Below are positions 58,878 through 64,000 of a DNA stretch of 64,000 bases, in pieces (positions within the stretch are counted from its first letter, which is position 1; every line of letters starts with the position of its first letter). Below the pieces are notes generated by a model that was not told the origin of the DNA, did not search any database, and was given only the letters and a program-made list of their open reading frames with translations. Source of the DNA: JANWXD01 sp035575135. Lineage in GTDB: Bacteria; Acidobacteriota; Terriglobia; Bryobacterales; Bryobacteraceae. The DNA is taken from assembly GCA_035575135.1 (NCBI GenBank), contig DATLYE010000022.1, positions 7,953 to 71,952 on the forward strand. The letters run 5' to 3'. A program made the translations under genes and the position numbers.

Positions 58878-60485
58878 CTACCGCTTCAGGATCACTCCGG
58901 GGCGTGCGCCCGTGTGCCGCCCCTGCTCCAGGACCACGGCCCCGTTCACGATTACGTATTCGATCCCCTCCGCATAGTGGTGGGGCTGTTCGAACGTTGC
59001 CCGGTCCACGATGCGCGCCGGGTCGAAGATCGTGACGTCGGCCGCCAGTCCGGGACGCAGAAGGCCGCGATCGTAGATGCCGATTTTGGCGGCATTCGCC
59101 GAGGTCATCTTCCGAACCGCCTCCTCGAGGGAAAGCACCTTTTCCTCCCGCACGTACCGGCCCAGGATGCGCGGGAAGGTGCCGTAATACCGCGGGTGGG
59201 GATGGCCGGCGGCGAGGGGACCTTCCACTGCCACCGCCGCACCATCCGATCCGATGGACACAAACGGCTGCCGCAGGGCGTAGCGCATGTCCTCCTCGGA
59301 GTGGTGGAAGTACACGGTAGGCACCGAACCTCCGTTTTCGACAAGCACGCGCAAGAGCACGTCCACCGGGTCTCCTCCGAGTTCCCGGATCAGCTCGCTC
59401 ATGCGGCGGCCCTGCCACTTCCGATAGGCGGGGTTCGAGAACGACACCAGCAGCATGCCTTCCCACGAGCCTGTGGCCGTGTAATGGTTGTACCAGTCAG
59501 ATCCCGGAATTCCGTGCAGGATTTCTTGTCGCAGTCGCGCCCGGAGCGCGGGATCCCGGAGGCGCTCGAGCATTCGCCGGCGTCCTCCCTCATGGGCCCA
59601 GGGCGGGATGATGCTGGCCAGGTCGTTCTGTCCGGCGCGGTACGGATACACGTTGGCTTCCACGCGGCGGCCCTGCGCGCGGGCGGTGGCGATCAGATGG
59701 ATGAGCTCGGGCATCCGGCCCCAAAGCGTGCGCTCGGCGATTTTCAAGTGGATGATGTCCACCGCTACGCCGGCCCTCCGGCCGATTTCGAGCGCCTCGG
59801 CCGCAGCTTCGAAAACTCCTTTTCCTTCGGTGCGCAGATGGGTGGAATAGATGCCCCCATAGCGGGCGGCAACCTCGCACATCGCCACCAGGGTATCGGT
59901 GTCGATCCACGACCCTGGAGGTCCGCTCAGAGAGCTGGCGAGGCCGAGCGCCCCGTCCTCCATTGCCTCCCGCACGAGTGTTCGCATGCGTTCGAGCTCC
60001 GCCTGTGTCGGCGGCCCGGGACGGGCTCCGCGCACCCGGAGCCAGATCTGGCTGGATCCGACATAGGAGCCGACGTTGGTCGAGATACCGCGGCGGAGCA
60101 GTTCGCCGAAATAAGAAGAAAATCGGGGGAACTCGTCTGTCGGGGCCGCCGAGCCTCCCTCTCCCAGAATCATGCTGGTGACGCCCTGACGGACCATGGA
60201 CTGTGCGTTGCCGTCCGCCAGGAGCGTGCGGTCGGAGTGATTGTGGATGTCAATGAAGCCGGGAGCGACGGCCAGACCGGAAGCCTCAATGACGCGCCGC
60301 GCCGTCCTGTTTTCGAGGCGCCCCATGGCGGCGATCCGGCCCCCGCGGATCGCCAGATCGCCGTAAAACCACGGATTGCCCGTTCCGTCCACGATCCGGC
60401 CGCCCCGCACGAGCAGATCGTAGTCTTCTGCCGTGGCCGTCGCCGCCAGGCTGCAGTAAAGCAGACCCTTCAGCCAGAGTCTCAT
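58878..60485 (-). CDS. N-acyl-D-amino-acid deacylase (D-aminoacylase), secreted
   Basis: The 535-residue amidohydrolase has a signal peptide (KGLLYCSLAATATAE). The metal-binding core is VAPGFIDIHNHSDRTLLADG, then SMVRQGVTSMILGEGG, GIYSTHLRTEG and YFHHSEEDMRYAL. The closing strand is PGLAADVTIFDP. The family removes acyl groups from N-acyl-D-amino acids or acts on related D-peptide derivatives. It overlaps the 48-residue gene upstream as ATGA. Confidence 0.87.
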   Translation of the reverse strand: MRLWLKGLLYCSLAATATAEDYDLLVRGGRIVDGTGNPWFYGDLAIRGGRIAAMGRLENRTARRVIEASGLAVAPGFIDIHNHSDRTLLADGNAQSMVRQGVTSMILGEGGSAAPTDEFPRFSSYFGELLRRGISTNVGSYVGSSQIWLRVRGARPGPPTQAELERMRTLVREAMEDGALGLASSLSGPPGSWIDTDTLVAMCEVAARYGGIYSTHLRTEGKGVFEAAAEALEIGRRAGVAVDIIHLKIAERTLWGRMPELIHLIATARAQGRRVEANVYPYRAGQNDLASIIPPWAHEGGRRRMLERLRDPALRARLRQEILHGIPGSDWYNHYTATGSWEGMLLVSFSNPAYRKWQGRRMSELIRELGGDPVDVLLRVLVENGGSVPTVYFHHSEEDMRYALRQPFVSIGSDGAAVAVEGPLAAGHPHPRYYGTFPRILGRYVREEKVLSLEEAVRKMTSANAAKIGIYDRGLLRPGLAADVTIFDPARIVDRATFEQPHHYAEGIEYVIVNGAVVLEQGRHTGARPGVILKR

Positions 60486-60628
60486 TCTTGTTCGGCCAGC
60501 CGCTTCTTGTGCTTCGGTTTCTTCCGTTTCGCCTTTGACAGGATCACCGACGACGGCGGGACCCTGCCGACCCTCTCGCGCGCGAGGCGGCGGATCGCGG
60601 TGGCCCGGTCACGCTTCTTTTTCGCCAT
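60482..60628 (-). CDS. Small, very basic 48-residue protein
   Basis: The frame from ATG 60628 to TGA 60482 encodes 48 residues, about half Lys and Arg, beginning MAKKKRDRATAIRRLARERV and containing KAKRKKPKHKKRL. It overlaps the D-aminoacylase start (ATGA) and lies 4 bases after prmA, so it is probably in the same operon. The composition suggests nucleic-acid or ribosome binding, which would fit prmA, but no family is recognised. Confidence 0.7.
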   Translation of the reverse strand: MAKKKRDRATAIRRLARERVGRVPPSSVILSKAKRKKPKHKKRLAEQE

Positions 60629-60632
60629 CACG

Positions 60633-61448
60633 TCAGCGCGCCTTCTCCAGCATCAGACACGCCCAGCCGTCTTGCACACGGCGGCCCGCAGGTGCCAATC
60701 CTTTCGTCGCGAACATTTCCGCGAGCGGCGGGGCCTGCTCGGAGAAAAAGCCGGACACGACCGCTCGGCCGCCCGGTCTGAGCGTGCGGGCCAGGTCGCC
60801 GCACAGCGCGCGCAGTGCAGCGGCGTGGAGGTTGGCGACGATCAGGTCCAAAGATCTTGTACGCACGGACCGCACCGAGCCCACGAAAAGCGCAGCCGGC
60901 ACGCCGTCGTCACGCAGGTTCTGCTGTGCCACGCGGGCAGCCTCGGCGTCAATGTCGCAGGCGAAGACGACGCCGGCGCCGAGCCCTGCGGCGGCCGCCG
61001 CCAGGATCCCGGAGCCCGTGCCGAGATCCAGCACGAAATCGCCGGGGCGCAAACAGTCTTCGAGGCCCTCGAGGGCAAGCCGGGTTGCCGGGTGCCATCC
61101 GCTGCCCGCCGCAAGGCCGGCACGCATCACCAGGCGTAGCCGGCCGGCCGGCGCTGCTTGAGCGGATCCTTCCGGCACAAGATAGAAGCTCCGGCCGACC
61201 TCCAGTTCCCGCCACTGCGCCCGCGCCAGGGCAACCCAGTCGCGCTCCGGCTCCGCTTGGATCGCAGCGGACCACTGTACCGCGACGGCTTCGGCCTGGT
61301 GCCGCTGTGCGAAGTAGGCTGTCAGCCGGCAGCGGTCCGGGAGCAAATCCTCTTCGAGCACGCCGCAGGTTCCCGCCTCGGCCAGCTCTGCCAGGAGCCG
61401 GTCTTTTTCCGGCCTCGGGCACTCTACGGTGAGGCGCCACTGCGTCAT
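60633..61448 (-). CDS. prmA: Ribosomal protein L11 methyltransferase
   Basis: The 271-residue protein shows the PrmA catalytic domain: GSGWHPATRLALEGLEDCL, DFVLDLGTGSGILAAAAAGL (SAM motif I), VFACDIDAEAARVAQQNL, and LDLIVANLHAAALRALCGDL. It trimethylates ribosomal protein L11 in other bacteria. It overlaps the acyl-CoA ligase stop as ATGA and precedes the small basic protein. Confidence 0.9.
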   Translation of the reverse strand: MTQWRLTVECPRPEKDRLLAELAEAGTCGVLEEDLLPDRCRLTAYFAQRHQAEAVAVQWSAAIQAEPERDWVALARAQWRELEVGRSFYLVPEGSAQAAPAGRLRLVMRAGLAAGSGWHPATRLALEGLEDCLRPGDFVLDLGTGSGILAAAAAGLGAGVVFACDIDAEAARVAQQNLRDDGVPAALFVGSVRSVRTRSLDLIVANLHAAALRALCGDLARTLRPGGRAVVSGFFSEQAPPLAEMFATKGLAPAGRRVQDGWACLMLEKAR

Positions 61449-63034
61449 CCCTGCACGCGTCTTTCCTTGCCGGTCCAGAATCGCTCCCGCAACTCGAGTT
61501 TCCGGATCTTGCCCGTGCCGGTCTTCGGTAGCGGCTCTCCGGTGAATTCGATCCTCCGCGGGAGCTTGAATCGCGCGAGGCGGCTCTGCAAAAACTCCAG
61601 CAACGCTTCGGCGCTTAGCTGGGCTCCCGGCTTGAGATATACGATCGCAGCCGGCACTTCACCCCATTTTTCGTCCGGTGCGGCCACAACGGCGCACTCG
61701 TAAACGTCCGGGTGGGCGCAGATGGCCTTTTCGATCTCGAGAGAGGAAATGTTTTCCCCGCCGCTGATGATGATTTCCTTCTTGCGGTCCACGATGTGGA
61801 CGTAGCCCTCCTCGTCCCACACCGCCATGTCTCCCGTGTGGAACCAGCCGTCCGTCATGACCGCCGCGGTGCCGTCCGGGTCCTCGAAGTAGCCCGTCAT
61901 AATGTGGTCGCCGCGGGCCACGATCTCGCCGATGGTTTGCATGTCGCGAGGAACATCTTGCATGCGGCTGTCCACGACCCGGAGTTCGACTCCGGGAATC
62001 GGCCATCCCGCCATGGCCAGACGGCGATAGCGTTCCGCGTCGGACGCGGGTTGGATCGTGCTCTTGAGCTTGGCCACCGTCAGCACCGGCGCGGTCTCCG
62101 TCAGCCCGTAGCCCGCCATCACCTGGCAACGGAAAGCCTTCTCCATGCGTTCGATGAGATCCGGCGAGGAAGCAGCTCCCCCGATCATGATCCGCCGCAT
62201 GCTGGAAAGGTCGTACTGGTCGCGCTCCGGTGCGTTCAGCAGCGCGTTGGCCATCGTGGGGACCAGCGACATATCCGTGGCGCGGTGCTCCTGAATCAGC
62301 TGGAAGACCGTGGGCGGATCGAATCGGCGCACCATGACCTGCGTGGCTCCCAGCATCGTGGCGCTGTGGGCATGGCCCCAGCCGTTGGCGTGGAACAGCG
62401 GAATGGTGTGCAGATCTACGGTCCGGTCACCGTCTTCGTAAAGCAAGGCTACGGACATGCCGTGAAGATAGAGCGTCCGGTGCGACAGGATGACGCCCTT
62501 CGGCGCGCCCGTGCTGCCGCTGGTGTAGAACAGTTCTGCGGGCGCGTTTTCGTCCACCGAAGTCCAGTCCGCGCGCTGCGGGCGGGCGCGTTCCAGAAGT
62601 TCCTCGTAGCAGGCCGCCGCGCCTTCCGCCGGACCGTCCAAGGGGACAAACCGGCGCACCGATTCGCAGGCGGCCCGAAGCTGCGCGATCAGCGGGAGGA
62701 ACTCATTCTCAAAGAACAGCACTCTGGCACCGGAATGGTTCAGGATGGCCGCCAGTTCAGCAGGGGCCAGGCGCACGTTCAAGGGCATGACCACTGCGCC
62801 GGCCATGACCACGCCGTAATAGCCTTCGAGCAAACGGTGCGTGTTGAAGCTGAGGTACGCCACCCGGTCGCCGGGTTCGACCCCCTCGCTCCACAAGGCG
62901 GAAGCCAGACGCTGGCAGCGCTCGGCGAATTCGCCGTACGTGAAGCGCTGTTTCCCTGAGATGACGCCCACCTTTTTCCCGAATAAGTCGGCGGCCCGGT
63001 ACAGAAACCGAATGGGAGTCAGAGGAGTCGGCAT
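61445..63034 (-). CDS. AMP-dependent acyl-CoA ligase (long-chain-fatty-acid type)
   Basis: The 529-residue ANL enzyme has ELFYTSGSTGAPKGVILSH (P-loop), GYGLTETAPVL, TGDMAVWDEEGYVHIVDRKK and IISGGENISSLEIEKAI, and the catalytic lysine region LPKTGTGKIRKLELR. It activates a carboxylic acid with ATP and CoA; a fatty acid is likely, but the chain length is not readable. The ATG at 63034 is preceded by GAGGAA. Confidence 0.9.
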   Translation of the reverse strand: MPTPLTPIRFLYRAADLFGKKVGVISGKQRFTYGEFAERCQRLASALWSEGVEPGDRVAYLSFNTHRLLEGYYGVVMAGAVVMPLNVRLAPAELAAILNHSGARVLFFENEFLPLIAQLRAACESVRRFVPLDGPAEGAAACYEELLERARPQRADWTSVDENAPAELFYTSGSTGAPKGVILSHRTLYLHGMSVALLYEDGDRTVDLHTIPLFHANGWGHAHSATMLGATQVMVRRFDPPTVFQLIQEHRATDMSLVPTMANALLNAPERDQYDLSSMRRIMIGGAASSPDLIERMEKAFRCQVMAGYGLTETAPVLTVAKLKSTIQPASDAERYRRLAMAGWPIPGVELRVVDSRMQDVPRDMQTIGEIVARGDHIMTGYFEDPDGTAAVMTDGWFHTGDMAVWDEEGYVHIVDRKKEIIISGGENISSLEIEKAICAHPDVYECAVVAAPDEKWGEVPAAIVYLKPGAQLSAEALLEFLQSRLARFKLPRRIEFTGEPLPKTGTGKIRKLELRERFWTGKERRVQG

Positions 63035-63082
63035 GCTGGTTCCTCCGCGGAAATTACCACCGCAATTTTACCGAAGCGGGCC

Positions 63083-63571
63083 TCAGGCGCGGGTTCGCGC
63101 CTGTTTGTACTGTTCCCGGATGGATTGCAACTGACGGGCGTGATTCTCGGCGTGCTCGGCGTAGATCCGAAGAAGGTCCCGAAGGCGCAAAGGTCCGAGC
63201 TCAGCGTGAACCGCTGGGCGTTCAAAAGCGCCTTCGGGCAGCGCACGCAGCAGTTCGTAGTTCTCCGCGCGCGTGCGGCGGAAGGTCTCCAGAGCCTGGG
63301 AGATCTTGCGGCGGCTATAGTCGAGCCTTGCGGCCCACAACTCCTGGTTGTAGGCTCCCAGCGTAGGATTGTCCTCCGCGATCACCATGCGGAAGCGGAC
63401 GGCGCCGACAAGTTCCGAGTCGGCCAGGTGGCATAATACCTGACGGATACTCCACTTGCCGGGCGCGGGAACAAAGTCCAGCTCGGCTCCGGCCGCTCCC
63501 GTGATGGCCACGGCGACCACGTCCGGCCCCCGGCGGAAGCGCTCCAGCAATGCCTCTACGTCGCTGCTCAT
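63083..63571 (-). CDS. DinB-family protein
   Basis: The 162-residue protein has KWSIRQVLCHLADSELVGAV (histidine ligand), a middle helix with RRKISQALETFRRTRAENYE, and LRIYAEHAENHARQLQSIRE (His-x3-His). It is a metal-binding DinB-fold protein of unknown function, the third in the window. It starts 4 bases after the zinc-ribbon gene and has TGAGGCG before its ATG. Confidence 0.8.
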   Translation of the reverse strand: MSSDVEALLERFRRGPDVVAVAITGAAGAELDFVPAPGKWSIRQVLCHLADSELVGAVRFRMVIAEDNPTLGAYNQELWAARLDYSRRKISQALETFRRTRAENYELLRALPEGAFERPAVHAELGPLRLRDLLRIYAEHAENHARQLQSIREQYKQARTRA

Positions 63572-63575
63572 CGCC

Positions 63576-63740
63576 TCAATAGTAATCCGCGCAGCTCAGG
63601 TAATAGCCGCAGCGCGGGCACACCAATTTGCAACGGTGTTCGAGCAGCTGCTGGTTGCACCGGGGACAGTACACGGAGGCGTCGGCCGGTTCAGAAGTCT
63701 CCTCAGTGGGCCCCGGGCGCGCTGGTTCTTCGCAAGGCAT
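63576..63740 (-). CDS. Small zinc-ribbon protein (54 residues)
   Basis: The frame from ATG 63740 to TGA 63576 encodes 54 residues. A Pro/Glu-rich N-terminus is followed by a zinc ribbon: YCPRCNQQLLEHRC and KLVCPRCGYYLSCADYY, giving two CPRC knuckles plus extra cysteines. It lies directly upstream of the DinB gene, with which it should be co-transcribed. No enzymatic domain; it may be a nucleic-acid or protein adaptor. Confidence 0.72.
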   Translation of the reverse strand: MPCEEPARPGPTEETSEPADASVYCPRCNQQLLEHRCKLVCPRCGYYLSCADYY

Positions 63741-63753
63741 CGGATGGCTTCAT

Positions 63754-63759
63754 TATAAT
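63754..63759 (+). promoter_or_regulatory. -10 box for the gamma-glutamyltransferase gene
   Basis: A consensus TATAAT ends 11 bases before ATG 63771, in the short divergent gap with the zinc-ribbon gene. No good -35 is visible (TTCGCA at 63729-63734 is the nearest). Confidence 0.45.
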
Positions 63760-63770
63760 GGCGGGGGCTG

Positions 63771-64000
63771 ATGCGGGCGAAAGCAATCCTCGCGTTGATT
63801 GGGCTGGCCGCCTCCCTGTGGGCCCAGCGCAGAGAGACCGAAAGACCTCTGCGGCAGCCGGTGCGCGGCACGCGGGGTGCCGTGGCGGCCGGCAGCGAAT
63901 ATGCCGCCGAGGCGGGCATGCGGCTGTTTCATCAGGGCGGCAATGCGGTGGACGCAGGTGTGGCGGCGACACTGGCGGCAGCTGTGGCGGAGTTCTCTCA
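63771..64000 (+). CDS. ggt: Gamma-glutamyltransferase, N-terminal end (partial)
   Basis: The gene runs off the window after 76 residues. A signal peptide (AKAILALIGLAASLWAQ) is followed by TRGAVAAGSEYAAEAGMRLF and HQGGNAVDAGVAATLAAAVA, the conserved start of the gamma-glutamyltranspeptidase family. These periplasmic enzymes hydrolyse or transfer the gamma-glutamyl group of glutathione and process themselves into two chains. The catalytic threonine lies outside the window. Confidence 0.85.
   Translation, partial: MRAKAILALIGLAASLWAQRRETERPLRQPVRGTRGAVAAGSEYAAEAGMRLFHQGGNAVDAGVAATLAAAVAEFS

Noticed and set aside
58686..61139. Open frame of more than 800 codons on the plus strand
   Set aside because: It runs antisense through murB, the D-aminoacylase, the basic protein and prmA. 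Its sequence has no domain and crosses gene borders.

Overview
The window is GC-rich, densely coded bacterial DNA, most likely from an Acidobacteriota genome of the Bryobacterales/Solibacter type. This is inferred from protein content and style, not from a marker-gene tree: a stand-alone FtsX/MacB-type permease paired with an NtrC-type two-component system, several DinB-fold proteins, a DUF3179 protein, a DUF4091 hydrolase, a B12-dependent ribonucleotide reductase, and many stop/start overlaps of the ATGA or GTGA type. No phage genes, insertion sequences or CRISPR arrays were seen.

Layout. 1-3.4 kb: the 3' end of sdhB, gltX and a NodU/CmcH-type carbamoyltransferase. 3.4-5.9 kb: a half-size TauE/SafE transporter, then an ECF sigma factor, zinc-finger anti-sigma and Spy-like periplasmic protein joined by overlapping stops and starts, and a small membrane protein with two operator-like palindromes in front. 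5.9-8.8 kb: nrdJ with two NrdR boxes placed around its promoter. 8.9-16 kb: a coiled-coil protein, an FAD oxidoreductase, MsrP, and a Tat-exported Fe-S/molybdopterin enzyme pair of the TtrBA type with no membrane anchor gene nearby. 16-20.3 kb: a compact leftward operon of an SMP-30 protein, a NUDIX hydrolase, MutS2 and a GIY-YIG (DUF123) protein. 20.4-24.9 kb: three tRNA genes (Arg-UCG, Ser-UGA, Pro-GGG) around a AAA+ ATPase, a secretin-like protein and a SIS-domain sugar-phosphate protein.

25.1-37.3 kb is the accessory region and the most interesting part. It lies between tRNA-Pro(GGG) and tRNA-Arg(ACG). It encodes a MacB-type ATPase and a HlyD/MacA-type adaptor (leftward), an NtrC-type regulator and histidine kinase, a membrane-anchored thioredoxin-fold-like protein with an apparent frameshift, an NHL-like beta-propeller, a previously overlooked 35-residue secreted Cys-rich peptide (32087-32194), and an FtsX-type permease (rightward). 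A 634-residue glycosyltransferase-like protein and a helix-turn-helix protein run back from the right. A consensus sigma-54 promoter and a perfect TGTCCG-N4-CGGACA palindrome lie in the central divergent region. I infer a sigma-54-controlled system that makes, possibly modifies, and handles a small Cys-rich peptide.

37.7-64 kb is mostly housekeeping: tRNA-Arg(ACG), a DUF3179 protein, a DinB protein, a small secreted protein, ruvB, folK, an MFS transporter, ppdK, glyS-glyQ-recO, a TlpA/redoxin/carboxypeptidase-regulatory-like/zinc-ribbon cluster, a second DinB protein, an M20 peptidase with an APC permease, a DUF4091 hydrolase and a PD40 protein, murB, a D-aminoacylase, a 48-residue basic protein, prmA, an acyl-CoA ligase, a third DinB protein, a 54-residue zinc ribbon protein, and the 5' end of a gamma-glutamyltransferase gene.
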